Of a stretch of 64,000 nucleotides of DNA, positions 7,899-17,175 are shown one piece after another (the stretch's first letter is position 1; the number at the start of each line of letters is the position of its first letter). Location of the stretch: assembly GCF_002802875.1 (NCBI RefSeq), contig NZ_PEBI01000003.1, positions 1 to 64,000 on the forward strand, given 5' to 3'. The stretch comes from Bifidobacterium primatium. Its GTDB lineage: Bacteria; Actinomycetota; Actinomycetes; Actinomycetales; Bifidobacteriaceae. The notes beneath the pieces were generated by a model. That model did not search any database and was not told the DNA's origin. It saw only the letters and a list, made by a program, of their open reading frames with translations. The position numbers were made by a program, and so were the translations under genes.

Positions 7899-9968
7899 AT
7901 GCTTCGTGAATACTCGGTCGATGTTATTCGCCCTACTACGGAAAAAGACACCATATACTCGTTGCTCGCGCGCCGATTCTCCAGGGACGGCGATGACCTC
8001 ATCGCGCAATGGCAGGATGACGACACCCGTCAGTGGCATGACGTCACGGCGGCCGAGATGTACCACAGGGTGCGGCAGGTGGCCAAAGGCCTTATGGGGC
8101 TTGGCGTCAAGGCCGGAGACAACGTCGTCATCTATTCGGCGACCTGCTACCCGTGGGGTGTGGTGGACTTCGCATGCGCCGCCATCGGTGCCGTAAGCGT
8201 GCCGATATACGAAACCGATTCCTCGGAGCAGACCGCCAACATCGTCACGGACGTCGAACCGGTTATTGCATTTGCGGGGGACTATGAGCATGCGCAGACC
8301 CTGGAGCTGATTCGCAAGCACCGCGATTCCCTGAGGTATGTGTTCAACTTCAAGGCCGATGGCCTTGATGCGGTATCGGATTTCGGAGAGTCCGTATCGG
8401 ACGCCGATCTGGATGCGGCAATCGAAGCGGTGAAGGCCGACGATCCGGCGACCATCGTATACACATCCGGATCGACGGGGAAGCCGAAGGGCGCCGTGCT
8501 GTCGCATCGCAACTTCACCCATACCGTGCTCAATGGCTATGAGGTGCTCAATGACATGCTCTTCCAGCCCAGCCGACTTCTGCTGTTCCTTCCGCTGGCC
8601 CACTGCTTCGCCCGATACATCCAGTACGTCGCCATCGGATCGCATGGCGTGGTCGGATATATTCCCGGGGCCCGTCATCTGCTCGCCGACCTGCGAGGCT
8701 TCAAACCCACGTATCTGCTGGGTGTCCCCCGTGTATTCGAAAAAGTGTACAATGCTGCCTCCCAGAAGGCCGGCGCCGGCATGCGCGGCCGCGTCTTCGC
8801 CAACGCGTTCCATCATTTCGTGCAATGGTCGAAGGACGAGCAGGACAAGGGAACGCACGGATTCGCCGACCGTATTCGCCATGCCTTCTACATGAAGACC
8901 GTCGGTGCGTCCATTCGTTCCGCCCTTGGCCCGAACCTGAAGTATCTGGCCTGCGGCGGGGCCCCGCTGAACACCGATCTCGCCCATTTCTTCAACGGAT
9001 TCGACGGCATCACCTTCATCCAGGGTTATGGCATGACCGAGACGGCGGCACCCTGCATGGTGAACTTCCAGGATCGCAACGAGATCGGGTCCGTCGGGCT
9101 TCCCGGCTGCATGGAGGTGAAGCTGGCCGACGATGACGAGCTGATGATTCGCGGTGCCAGCGTGTTCCTCGGATACTACAAGCAGCCCGAACTGACCAGG
9201 GAGGTTCTGGAGCCCGACGGATGGCTGCACACCGGCGATCTCGCCCGTATCGACGACAACGGATTCACCTTCATCACCGGCCGCAAGAAGGACATCATCA
9301 TCACCGCCGGCGGCAAGAACGTATCGCCGGCCCCTCTCGAGGACACCGTCGGCACCTGTCCGATAGTCTCCCATGCCGTGGTCATCGGTGACGGGCGTCC
9401 GTTCATCTCCGCACTGATCGCGCTGGACCCCGACATGCTGTCGTCGTGGCTTGAATCCCAGGGGTTGGATGCGTCCATGGACGCATCCCAGGTCGCCGAC
9501 AACGATGCCGTCCGAGCACTGGTCCAGCAGTATGTCGACCGTGCTAACGCCACGGTGTCCCGTGCCGAATCCATCCGCAAGTTCGTCATCCTCGACCACG
9601 ATTTCAACCAGGAGGACGGTACACTGACACCGAGCATGAAGGTGGTCCGTCCGAAGGTGCTCAAGATCTACGCCGATATGATCGACAAGGTGCTTTATGC
9701 CCCCAAGGCCGGTGCCCCCCGTCCCGCGCCTGCGCTTTCATCGAAGCAGATCTTCGAGCGGGCCTCCGAGACCATTGCGTCCCTGCCGAGCACCAAGGAG
9801 GCGAGGGAGATGCTCGACCAGGCCAAGAGCAATGTCAGCGGTTCCCTGGCCAACGTGTCGAAGAAGCTGCATCAGTCGGACGGCCGTGAGGAACAGGACG
9901 AGGCCTCCGAACAATCCGATACGCTTGAGGACGACATCCCGAACAACGACAACGACGATAAGGAGTAG
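7899..9968 (+). CDS. Long-chain acyl-CoA synthetase, second paralogue
   Basis: This 689-residue ANL-superfamily ligase is a paralogue of the gene at 963. It has YTSGSTGKPKG near residue 190, QGYGMTET near 375 and DGWLHTGDLARI from about 439, then a GRKKDIIITAGGKNVSP block. Compared with its paralogue it carries about 75 additional C-terminal residues, rich in Ser, Lys and finally Asp/Glu/Asn (low complexity), which may be a flexible or interaction tail. ATG 7899 is preferred to GTG 7893. There is no ribosome site, but a TATAGT box lies exactly 7 nt upstream. def follows 6 bp after the stop, so the two are probably co-transcribed. Confidence 0.93.
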   Translation: MLREYSVDVIRPTTEKDTIYSLLARRFSRDGDDLIAQWQDDDTRQWHDVTAAEMYHRVRQVAKGLMGLGVKAGDNVVIYSATCYPWGVVDFACAAIGAVSVPIYETDSSEQTANIVTDVEPVIAFAGDYEHAQTLELIRKHRDSLRYVFNFKADGLDAVSDFGESVSDADLDAAIEAVKADDPATIVYTSGSTGKPKGAVLSHRNFTHTVLNGYEVLNDMLFQPSRLLLFLPLAHCFARYIQYVAIGSHGVVGYIPGARHLLADLRGFKPTYLLGVPRVFEKVYNAASQKAGAGMRGRVFANAFHHFVQWSKDEQDKGTHGFADRIRHAFYMKTVGASIRSALGPNLKYLACGGAPLNTDLAHFFNGFDGITFIQGYGMTETAAPCMVNFQDRNEIGSVGLPGCMEVKLADDDELMIRGASVFLGYYKQPELTREVLEPDGWLHTGDLARIDDNGFTFITGRKKDIIITAGGKNVSPAPLEDTVGTCPIVSHAVVIGDGRPFISALIALDPDMLSSWLESQGLDASMDASQVADNDAVRALVQQYVDRANATVSRAESIRKFVILDHDFNQEDGTLTPSMKVVRPKVLKIYADMIDKVLYAPKAGAPRPAPALSSKQIFERASETIASLPSTKEAREMLDQAKSNVSGSLANVSKKLHQSDGREEQDEASEQSDTLEDDIPNNDNDDKE

Positions 9969-9974
9969 AAGCCA

Positions 9975-10454
9975 GTGGCAATCCGTGAAATCCGCGTGGT
10001 ACCCGATCCCATCCTCCGTACGCCATGCGATCCCATCCGCACCATCACCCCCTCCATCGAGCGCCTTGTGCGGGATCTGCTGGATACGGTCGACGATCCG
10101 GGCCGCGCGGGACTTTCCGCCAACCAGATCGGTGTGGGCCTGCGCGCGTTCTCGTACAACATCGAAGGCAGGATCGGATACATTCTCAATCCGGTGATCG
10201 AAGAGACCAGAGGCGAGCAGTACGGCGACGAGGGATGCCTCTCCGTTCCCGGCCTGTGGTACAAGACGCGCCGAGCCGACTACGCACGCGTGTCCGGCAT
10301 CGACCTCGACGGCAAGCCGGTGACGTTGGAGGGAAGCGGCCTCATGGGCCGCATGCTGCAGCACGAGTGCGACCATCTGGACGGTCACGTTTATCTTGAC
10401 CGTTTGGAAAAGGAAGAGCGCCGCGAGGCCCTTCGCATGATGCGCTCGCGCTGA
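9975..10454 (+). CDS. def: Peptide deformylase
   Basis: The 159-residue metalloenzyme removes the N-formyl group from new proteins. All three PDF motifs are present: GLSANQIGV (variant of GxGLAAxQ), EGCLSVP with the metal-binding Cys, and QHECDHLDG with the HExxH metal site. The start codon is GTG, 9–10 nt after AAGGAG. It is co-linear with the preceding acyl-CoA synthetase and ends just before the rpsB promoter. Confidence 0.96.
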   Translation: MAIREIRVVPDPILRTPCDPIRTITPSIERLVRDLLDTVDDPGRAGLSANQIGVGLRAFSYNIEGRIGYILNPVIEETRGEQYGDEGCLSVPGLWYKTRRADYARVSGIDLDGKPVTLEGSGLMGRMLQHECDHLDGHVYLDRLEKEERREALRMMRSR

Positions 10455-10464
10455 CCAAGGAATG

Positions 10465-10473
10465 TGGTAGACT
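10465..10473 (+). promoter_or_regulatory. rpsB promoter, extended -10
   Basis: TG-G-TAGACT is an extended -10 element 11 bp after the def stop. Transcription would start near 10480, giving an rpsB leader of about 180 nt. No good -35 hexamer is visible, as is common with extended -10 promoters. Confidence 0.5.
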
Positions 10474-10480
10474 GAAAAAT

Positions 10481-10556
10481 CGCGTGCCAATCGGCCTTGG
10501 TCGCAGTCGCAGGTGAACAGGGCCACCATCATCATTATTTCCCAACCCGGCACGCG
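10481..10556 (+). promoter_or_regulatory. Structured rpsB mRNA leader
   Basis: CGCGTGCC at the predicted 5' end pairs perfectly with GGCACGCG at 10549–10556, closing a 60-nt internal region. Further downstream CCTTCCC-C-GGGAAGG at about 10599–10613 is nearly self-complementary. Ribosomal protein S2 represses its own operon in E. coli through such a leader. Whether that applies here is inference. Confidence 0.45.
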
Positions 10557-10661
10557 GAAAACGCGTCATGTCGGCGACGGTCTGTGTCGGTCGGCCTTCC
10601 CCGGGAAGGTTGCACGCAGACGCGCATGACCAGGCAACAACCGACAAGAAAGGTATATGGC

Positions 10662-11483
10662 ATGGCACAGATCACCATGAGCCAGATGCTCAAGGCTGGC
10701 GTTCATTTCGGTCATCAGACCCGTCGTTGGAACCCCAAGATGAAGCAGTACATCTTGATGGAGCGCAACGGCATCCACATCATCAACCTGTTCAAGTCCC
10801 TCGATCTGATCGACAAGGCCTATGACTTCATCAAGGCCACCGTCGCCCACAACGGCACCGTTCTGTTCGTCGGCACCAAGAAGCAGGCCGCCGAAGCGAT
10901 CGCCGAGCAGGCCACCCGCGTCAACATGCCGTACGTCTCCGAGCGTTGGCTCGGCGGCATGCTCACCAACTTCCAGACCGTCTCCAAGCGCGTCGCCCGC
11001 ATGAAGGAGCTCGAGGAGATGGACTTCTCCGACGTGCACGCCTCCGGTCTGACGAAGAAGGAGCTGCTGCTGCTCGAGCGTGAAAAGGACAAGCTGGTCA
11101 AGCAGCTTGGCGGTATCCGCAACATGAACCGCACCCCCTCCGCTCTGTTCGTCGTCGACATCAACAAGGAATCCCTGGCCGTCGAGGAAGCCCACAAGCT
11201 TCACATCCCGGTCGTGGCCCTCGTCGACACCAACACCGACCCCGACCTCGTCGACTACCCGATTCCGGCCAACGATGACGCCATCCGCGCCGTCGAGCTG
11301 CTGACCACCCTGATGGCCGACGCCGTCGCCGATGGTCTGCTGGAGCGTTCCGGCAAGGCCGCCGACAAGGCCGCCGACAAGGGCGAGGCCCAGCCGCTGC
11401 CCGAGTGGGAGACCGAACTGCTGAAGCAGGGTGACACCGAGACCACCGCCGAGCCGAAGGCCGAAGAGCCCAAGGCCGAGTGA
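10662..11483 (+). CDS. rpsB: 30S ribosomal protein S2
   Basis: This is a 273-residue small-subunit protein. The N-terminus [20 protein letters not shown] is the S2 signature, and [27 protein letters not shown] is the conserved C-terminal core (cited here as separate parts HIPVVALVD and DYPIPANDD). A low-complexity tail of Ala, Glu, Lys and Asp follows, as is usual in actinobacteria. ATG 10662 fits the family start. The codons upstream are leader. It is followed by tsf in the universal rpsB–tsf arrangement with a hairpin between them. Confidence 0.98.
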   Translation: MAQITMSQMLKAGVHFGHQTRRWNPKMKQYILMERNGIHIINLFKSLDLIDKAYDFIKATVAHNGTVLFVGTKKQAAEAIAEQATRVNMPYVSERWLGGMLTNFQTVSKRVARMKELEEMDFSDVHASGLTKKELLLLEREKDKLVKQLGGIRNMNRTPSALFVVDINKESLAVEEAHKLHIPVVALVDTNTDPDLVDYPIPANDDAIRAVELLTTLMADAVADGLLERSGKAADKAADKGEAQPLPEWETELLKQGDTETTAEPKAEEPKAE

Positions 11484-11492
11484 CCCGACGTT

Positions 11493-11520
11493 CAGCCGTC
11501 CGCCAAAAAGGGGACGGCTG
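11493..11520 (+). terminator. rpsB–tsf intercistronic hairpin
   Basis: CAGCCGTCC and GGACGGCTG form a perfect 9-bp stem around a 10-nt loop containing AAAAAG. There is no T-run, so this is more likely an attenuating or mRNA-stabilising hairpin than a full terminator. Confidence 0.6.
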
Positions 11521-11582
11521 ATGTCTATGATGATAGCGGCCGTGACAACACGGTCGCACATGTATTGAGGAGACAACTAGCT

Positions 11583-12434
11583 ATGGCAAAGATCACCGCC
11601 GCTCTCATCAAGCAGGTTCGTGAAGACACCGGTGCCGGCATGATGGACGTCAAGAAGGCTCTTACCGAGGCTGAAGGTGACGTCGCCCGCGCCAAGGAAA
11701 TCATCCGCGCCAAGGGCATCCAGGCCGCCGGCAAGCGTGAAGGCCGCAAGGCCCAGGAAGGCACCATCGCCTCCACCGTGGTCGACTCCGCCAACGGGCA
11801 GGTCGGCTACGCAGCCGAGCTGAACTCCGAGACCGACTTCGTGGCCAAGACCCCGAAGTTCGTGGAGTTCGCCGACGGCATCCTCGCCGACGCCGTCAAG
11901 GCCGAGGCCGACGACGCCGACGCCGTGCTTGCGGCCGCTGCCGAAGACGGCACCGTCAAGGAGGCCATCGAAGAGGCCGCCGCCCTGTTCGGCGAGCACG
12001 TCAAGCTTGGCCAGTACGCCAAGATCGAGGGCCCGCGCGTCGAGGTCTACGCCCACAAGAAGTCCGCCGAGATGCCGCCGAGCATCGTGGCCATGATCGC
12101 CACCGACGAAGCCGGTGCCGCCGTGGCCCACGAGGCTGCCCTGCAGATCTCCGCCATGGACCCGAAGTGGCTGACCCGCGAGGATGTCCCCGCCGATATC
12201 GTCGAATCCGAGCGTCGCGTTGCCACCGAGAAGTCCCTGGCCGAAGGCAAGCCCGAGAAGATCGTTCCGAAGATCGTCGAAGGCCGTCTCAACGCCTTCT
12301 TCAAGGACAACGTCCTTCTCGAGCAGCAGTTCGTCAAGGATCCGTCCAAGACGGTCGGCGACCTGTTCAAGCAGGCCGGCGGCAAGGCTCTCGGCTTCGT
12401 CCGCATCGAGGTCGGCAAGGGCGAGGAAGACTGA
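11583..12434 (+). CDS. tsf: Translation elongation factor Ts
   Basis: The 283-residue nucleotide exchange factor regenerates EF-Tu–GTP. It begins with the UBA-like domain containing VREDTGAGMMDVKKAL. The characteristic ELNSETDFVA motif follows near residue 79, and the C-terminal dimerisation domain ends in GKALGFVRIEVGKGEE. GAGGAGA precedes the ATG. The length is normal for the family, and a clear terminator follows. Confidence 0.98.
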   Translation: MAKITAALIKQVREDTGAGMMDVKKALTEAEGDVARAKEIIRAKGIQAAGKREGRKAQEGTIASTVVDSANGQVGYAAELNSETDFVAKTPKFVEFADGILADAVKAEADDADAVLAAAAEDGTVKEAIEEAAALFGEHVKLGQYAKIEGPRVEVYAHKKSAEMPPSIVAMIATDEAGAAVAHEAALQISAMDPKWLTREDVPADIVESERRVATEKSLAEGKPEKIVPKIVEGRLNAFFKDNVLLEQQFVKDPSKTVGDLFKQAGGKALGFVRIEVGKGEED

Positions 12435-12459
12435 TTTCCACCCGCTGACACAACGGTAA

Positions 12460-12489
12460 GGCGAATCCGCTCCGGCGGATTCGCCTTTT
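12460..12489 (+). terminator. tsf terminator
   Basis: GGCGAATCCGC and GCGGATTCGCC form a perfect 11-bp stem with a TCCG loop, followed by TTTT. It ends the rpsB–tsf unit. Confidence 0.92.
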
Positions 12490-12584
12490 CCTTATATTGG
12501 GAGCGGCAGTAGCCGCATACCCTCGTATTGTCAGTAATCGCCGTTACCATGGATACGGTTTTTTTAAGAGACGAAAGGTGTCAC

Positions 12585-13349
12585 ATGGCTGACAACTGTT
12601 CCAAGGACCTGAACGACCAGCAGCGCAGCTCGCGAAGGGTATTGCTGAAACTTTCCGGAGAGGCGTTCGGCGGCGGCCACGTCGGCATCGACCCCGTCGT
12701 GGTGCGTCGAATCGCCGGGGAGATCGCCGTTGCCGTGAAGCACGGCGTGCAGGTCGCCATCGTCGTCGGAGGCGGCAATTTCTTCCGAGGCGCCGAACTG
12801 CAGCAGGCGGGCATCGATCGCTCGCGCGGCGACTACATGGGCATGCTCGGCACGGTGATGAACTGCCTCGCGCTGCAGGACTTCCTGGAACAGGAGGGAC
12901 AGGCGACCCGTGTCCAGTCGGCCATTCAGATGACCCAGGTCACCGAACCCTACATCCCGCTCAAGGCGATTCGCCACCTGGAGAAAGGACGTGTCGTGGT
13001 GTTCGGCGCGGGAGCGGGCATGCCGTATTTCTCCACCGATACCGTGTCCATCCAGCGTGCCCTGGAAATTCACTGCTCCGAGGTGCTGATGGGCAAGAAC
13101 GGCGTGGATGGCGTATACACCTCGGATCCCCGCAAGGACGCCGAGGCCAAGATGTTCACCCGTCTGAGCTACAATCGCGCACTCGTCGACAATCTTGCGG
13201 TGATGGACGCCTCGGCGCTTTCCATGGCCCGGGACAACACGCTGCCGATTCGCGTGTTCGGCCTCGAGGAGCCCGGCAATGTCACCAAGGCGCTGGAAGG
13301 CGAGACCATCGGCACGCTGGTGAGCGCGGTCGATTCGGTAACGAAGTAA
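12585..13349 (+). CDS. pyrH: UMP kinase
   Basis: The 254-residue amino-acid-kinase-fold enzyme phosphorylates UMP to UDP. Diagnostic blocks are [13 protein letters not shown] near residue 15, [10 protein letters not shown] near 67, [22 protein letters not shown]-type [13 protein letters not shown] near 145 and [10 protein letters not shown] near 178. ATG 12585 is chosen because AAAGGTG precedes it and the alternative upstream start only adds leader-like residues. A TTGTCA hexamer at about 12527 may be a -35, but its -10 is unclear. frr follows 80 bp later, the usual bacterial order. Confidence 0.97.
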   Translation: MADNCSKDLNDQQRSSRRVLLKLSGEAFGGGHVGIDPVVVRRIAGEIAVAVKHGVQVAIVVGGGNFFRGAELQQAGIDRSRGDYMGMLGTVMNCLALQDFLEQEGQATRVQSAIQMTQVTEPYIPLKAIRHLEKGRVVVFGAGAGMPYFSTDTVSIQRALEIHCSEVLMGKNGVDGVYTSDPRKDAEAKMFTRLSYNRALVDNLAVMDASALSMARDNTLPIRVFGLEEPGNVTKALEGETIGTLVSAVDSVTK

Positions 13350-13429
13350 TATAAGGCAGGACATCTTCCCCGGAACAAGGAAGTTCGGTCGTGCGGCGTC
13401 CGCCGCGCGGCACCGTCAAAAGGAGAATT

Positions 13430-13984
13430 ATGGCAGCAATCATTGATCAGGCCACGGCCCAGATGAACAAGACCGTCGAGTCCACGAAGGAGAACTTCGC
13501 CGGAATCCGCACCGGTCGCGCGAACCCCGCGTTGCTGAACGGCATCGTCGTCGACTACTACGGCGCCCCGACCCCGCTGAAGCAGATGGCCACCATCGGC
13601 GTCCCCGAGCCGCGCACCCTTGCCATCACCCCGTTTGACGTCACCCAGGCCTCGGCGGTCGAGAAGGCGCTGCGTGATTCCGATCTGGGCGTCAATCCGA
13701 ACCGTGACGGCAACGTCATCCGCATCACCCTGCCCGAGCTGACCGAGGACCGACGCAAGGAGTACGTCAAGCTTGCCAAGGGCAAGGCGGAGGACGGCAA
13801 GGTCGCCATCCGCAACATCCGACGCAAGACCAAGGAATCCATCGAAGCGTCCGTCAAGGACGGCGACATGGGCGAGGACGAGGGCAATCGTCTGCAGAAG
13901 GAACTCGACAAGGTGACCAAGAAGATCTCCGACGAGATCGATGCCCTCTTCGCCGGTAAGGAAAAGGAAATCCTCGAGGTCTGA
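13430..13984 (+). CDS. frr: Ribosome recycling factor
   Basis: This 184-residue tRNA-mimicking protein, together with EF-G, splits post-termination ribosomes. The block GIRTGRANPALLNGIVVDYYG near residue 27 (RTGRANP, VDYYG) and the central LPELTEDRRKE are family hallmarks, as is the C-terminal LQKELDKVTKKISDEID helix (LQKELDK…). An excellent AAAAGGAG lies 5 nt before the ATG. cdsA follows 24 bp after the stop, so the two are probably co-transcribed. Confidence 0.98.
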   Translation: MAAIIDQATAQMNKTVESTKENFAGIRTGRANPALLNGIVVDYYGAPTPLKQMATIGVPEPRTLAITPFDVTQASAVEKALRDSDLGVNPNRDGNVIRITLPELTEDRRKEYVKLAKGKAEDGKVAIRNIRRKTKESIEASVKDGDMGEDEGNRLQKELDKVTKKISDEIDALFAGKEKEILEV

Positions 13985-14008
13985 GACGGTTCAGACGGAA
14001 CAAACGCA

Positions 14009-14992
14009 ATGAGTAGGTCAAATCGCAAGGAAGAGGCCGAGGAGGCCATCGATTCGATCAACAAGCGGACGGGACGAAACATGCCCCAGGCCATCGGCAC
14101 CGGCGTGGTGCTGGTGGCCATCATCCTGGCCGCGCTCATGATCAACGTCGATGTGTTCGTCGGCCTCATCGTTGTCTTCATGGTGCTGGCCCTATGGGAG
14201 CTGCGCGTCGATTTCGCCACGGTGGGCATTCGAATCCCCGTATTGGCGTTGTGGGTGTCATCGATCATCATTCTGATCGCCACATATGTCATCGAGGATC
14301 ATGTTCTGGCGATGTGCATCGGCACGGCGCTGGCGCTGCCATATGTGGCGCTTGCTGCGTCCACCCGGCTGAGCATGGTGGGACGCCGCGTTTCGATGGC
14401 GGTCGCCAACAAGCTTTCGCACGCGGATGCGGACATGCGTGAGAAGTCGTCCTTCAACATGCAGGACGATGGCAGACATGTCCCTCGGTTCACCAATGTG
14501 GCGGTCTCCCTGTTCGTGGTGCTGTATGTGCCGTTCCTTGCGGGATTCATCGTGCTTCCGCTCACATGGGAGCATCCGGTCGCACACGCCTTCCTCATGG
14601 TGTTCGTTCCCGCTCTCGGCGATATCGGCGGTCTCGTCTTCGGTGCGTGGATGGGCAGGCACAAGCTGTCGCCGCGCATATCGCCGAAGAAGTCCGTGGA
14701 AGGACTGCTGGGTTCCATTCTCTTCTGTTTCGTAGGCGCGTTGGTGATCTTCCTGGTCACCTATGACCATTCGATGTGGCTTTCGCATTGGTGGGTTCCC
14801 GTGCTGTTCGGCATCATGATCGGCATCGTGGGTACGTTCGGCGACCTATGCGCGTCCATGCTCAAGCGCGACCTCGGCATCAAGGACATGGGGCATCTTC
14901 TCAAAGGCCATGGCGGCGTACTGGACCGCGTCGACTCCATCCTTATGGCGGCGCCGTTCATCTGCGCCGTTCTGGCAATGGCCGGCTTATAG
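14009..14992 (+). CDS. cdsA: Phosphatidate cytidylyltransferase
   Basis: The 327-residue membrane enzyme makes CDP-diacylglycerol from phosphatidate and CTP, the branch point of phospholipid synthesis. A charged cytoplasmic N-terminus of about 30 residues is followed by several hydrophobic segments (about 30–65, 75–110, 165–190, 195–215, 235–285). The CDP-DAG synthase signature runs from SMLKRDLGIKDMG through HGGVLDRVDS near residues 287–312. It lies between frr and rlmN, and pairs functionally with the CDP-alcohol phosphotransferase at 25302. Confidence 0.96.
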   Translation: MSRSNRKEEAEEAIDSINKRTGRNMPQAIGTGVVLVAIILAALMINVDVFVGLIVVFMVLALWELRVDFATVGIRIPVLALWVSSIIILIATYVIEDHVLAMCIGTALALPYVALAASTRLSMVGRRVSMAVANKLSHADADMREKSSFNMQDDGRHVPRFTNVAVSLFVVLYVPFLAGFIVLPLTWEHPVAHAFLMVFVPALGDIGGLVFGAWMGRHKLSPRISPKKSVEGLLGSILFCFVGALVIFLVTYDHSMWLSHWWVPVLFGIMIGIVGTFGDLCASMLKRDLGIKDMGHLLKGHGGVLDRVDSILMAAPFICAVLAMAGL

Positions 14993-15036
14993 CGACAACG
15001 GGTATTTGACGATGACAACGACGCGGGAGACGAACG

Positions 15037-16209
15037 ATGAGTGAACAGATCGAAACAGGCATCACCGAAGGCGGGCGCTCAGGTGCGTTCCGCGACATCC
15101 TGGCCAAGGACCACGCCCGACGGGGCAAGCCGCCGGTCCACTTTGCGGATATGTCTCCCGAAGAGCGCATAGAGCGAGTGCAGGCTCTGGGTCTTCCCAA
15201 GTTCCGTGCCAAGCAGCTTGCCAACCACTATTTCTCCCGTCTGAGCGTGAACCCGGACGATTTCACGGATTTCCCGGCATCGCGAAGGCAGGATGCGGTC
15301 GATGCGTTCTTTCCCGTGCTGATTGAACCGCTTCTGAGGCAGGTCGCCGACCAGGGCACGACCGTGAAGACCCTGTGGAAGCTGTTCGACGGTTCGCGCA
15401 TCGAGTCCGTTCTGATGCGCTATCCGACCCGTACCACGCTGTGCATCTCCAGCCAGGTCGGCTGTGGCATGGGATGCCCGTTCTGCGCCACCGGCAAGCT
15501 CGGCCTCACCCGCAACATGTCGACGGGGGAGATCCTCGAGCAGGTGCGGGTCGCCGCCAAGGCGATGCGCGACGGCGATGTCGCCGGAGGCCCCGGACGA
15601 CTGAGCAACGTTGTGTTCATGGGGATGGGTGAGCCCATGGGCAACTACCGTTCGGTGCTCTCCGCCATACGACAGATCAGCTCCCAGCCGCCGGAGGGGT
15701 TCGGCATCTCGGCGAGGAACATCACGGTCTCCACGGTCGGTGTGGTCCCCGGCATCAGGAAGCTCGCCGCAGAGGGCATCCCCGTTCGTCTGGCGGTGTC
15801 GCTCCACGCCCCCAACGACAAGCTCCGTGACGAACTCGTGCCGATGAACCGCCGTTTCGACACCACACAGGTCCTTGACGCCGCCCACGACTACTATCTT
15901 GCATCCAAGCGCCGCGTCAGCATCGAATACGCCCTGATGAGAGGCATCAACGACCAGGCGGTGCACGCCCGGCAGCTGGCGAACCGGCTGAACCATTACG
16001 GCGACAACTGGGCGCATGTCAACCCCATTCCGCTCAACCCCATCGAGGGGTCGCGCTGGACGGCCTCCGATCCGGAGGATGAACGCATATTCCTGGACAT
16101 CCTGCACAAGGCCGGCATCACCGCCACTCTGCGTGATACGCGCGGCTCGGACATCGACGGCGCCTGCGGGCAGCTCGCGGCGAAAGAACAGCTCTCCAGC
16201 GCGTCGTAA
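15037..16209 (+). CDS. rlmN: Dual-specificity 23S rRNA/tRNA m2A methyltransferase RlmN
   Basis: The 390-residue radical-SAM enzyme methylates C2 of A2503 in 23S rRNA and A37 in some tRNAs. The radical-SAM cluster motif CGMGCPFC lies near residue 147, preceded by SQVGCG. The block VFMGMGEPMGNY follows near 194. The N-terminal helical domain includes GLPKFRAKQLANHYF. The C-terminal cysteine expected in this family is visible in GSDIDGACGQL near residue 379. The 45-bp gap to cdsA suggests co-transcription. Confidence 0.96.
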   Translation: MSEQIETGITEGGRSGAFRDILAKDHARRGKPPVHFADMSPEERIERVQALGLPKFRAKQLANHYFSRLSVNPDDFTDFPASRRQDAVDAFFPVLIEPLLRQVADQGTTVKTLWKLFDGSRIESVLMRYPTRTTLCISSQVGCGMGCPFCATGKLGLTRNMSTGEILEQVRVAAKAMRDGDVAGGPGRLSNVVFMGMGEPMGNYRSVLSAIRQISSQPPEGFGISARNITVSTVGVVPGIRKLAAEGIPVRLAVSLHAPNDKLRDELVPMNRRFDTTQVLDAAHDYYLASKRRVSIEYALMRGINDQAVHARQLANRLNHYGDNWAHVNPIPLNPIEGSRWTASDPEDERIFLDILHKAGITATLRDTRGSDIDGACGQLAAKEQLSSAS

Positions 16210-16238
16210 TCAAAGCGTCGTCAAGTGACGTTACCCTG

Positions 16239-16267
16239 TTGCTAGTGCGCAGACGCTGCACTATACA
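16239..16267 (+). promoter_or_regulatory. hisF promoter
   Basis: TTGCTA, a 17-nt spacer and TATACA form a well-spaced sigma-70-type promoter. Transcription would start near 16274, only about 17 nt before the hisF ATG. This argues against the upstream ATG at 16267 as start, because it lies inside the -10 box. Confidence 0.65.
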
Positions 16268-16290
16268 TGACTCATGCAAAAGGGGTGAAC

Positions 16291-17061
16291 ATGTCGCTGG
16301 CGGTAAGGGTGATACCGTGTTTGGATGTTGATGCGGGACGTGTGGTGAAGGGCGTCCATTTCGAGAATCTCAGGGATGCCGGCGACCCCGTGGAACTGGC
16401 CGCCGAATACTATCGGCAGGGAGCCGACGAACTGACCTTCCTCGATGTGACGGCCTCGAGCTCCCATCGCCAGACCATGTACGACGTGGTGCGCCGCACC
16501 GCCGAGGAGCTTTTCATCCCGCTGACGGTGGGAGGCGGCGTCCGTACCGTCGACGACGTCGATATGCTGCTGCGCTGCGGCGCGGACAAGGTGGGCGTCA
16601 ATACCGCGGCCATCAACAACCCCCAGATGATCAGCGACGTCTCGACCAGATTCGGACGCCAGGTGCTGGTGCTTTCCGTCGATGCACGACGCGAGCAGGG
16701 CGAGCAGCACACCAGGTCCGGCTTCGAGGTCACCACCATGGGCGGCCGCAAGTCCACCGGCATCGATGCCCTGTGGTGGGTGAAGCGGGCCGAACAGCTC
16801 GGCGCCGGCGAGATCCTCCTCAATTCCATGGACGCCGACGGAACGAAGAACGGCTTCGACCTCGAGATGATTGAAAAAGTGCGCAACGAGGTATCCATCC
16901 CCATCATCGCCAGCGGCGGGGCGGGCAAGGCCGAGGACTTCCCTCCGGCCATCGCGGCCGGCGCCGATGCGGTGCTGGCCGCATCCGTATTCCACTTCGG
17001 CCAGGTCACCATCCCCGAAGTCAAGGCGGAACTTGCCAAGCACGGGTATGCCGTCCGTTAG
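16291..17061 (+). CDS. hisF: Imidazole glycerol phosphate synthase, cyclase subunit
   Basis: This 256-residue TIM barrel uses ammonia supplied by HisH to convert PRFAR to imidazole glycerol phosphate and AICAR. Motifs include [15 protein letters not shown] at the start (catalytic Asp near residue 11), [12 protein letters not shown] near 83, [11 protein letters not shown] and the second catalytic region [14 protein letters not shown] near 178. ATG 16291 follows AAAAGGGG. hisH and hisA are not in this window. It is the first gene of the mixed his/trp cluster. Confidence 0.97.
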   Translation: MSLAVRVIPCLDVDAGRVVKGVHFENLRDAGDPVELAAEYYRQGADELTFLDVTASSSHRQTMYDVVRRTAEELFIPLTVGGGVRTVDDVDMLLRCGADKVGVNTAAINNPQMISDVSTRFGRQVLVLSVDARREQGEQHTRSGFEVTTMGGRKSTGIDALWWVKRAEQLGAGEILLNSMDADGTKNGFDLEMIEKVRNEVSIPIIASGGAGKAEDFPPAIAAGADAVLAASVFHFGQVTIPEVKAELAKHGYAVR

Positions 17062-17175
17062 CGTCCGATAGACGGTCCATACGACGCAAACACGTCCCGA
17101 TTGTGCGACCGTAGGACGGGGAAACGGACTTTCCATGCACGTTCACGCGTATCGTGCACAAGGTGATAACGAGAA

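Noticed and set aside
7758-9599. 613-codon minus-strand frame
   Set aside because: It is antisense to the second acyl-CoA synthetase, which has all motifs.
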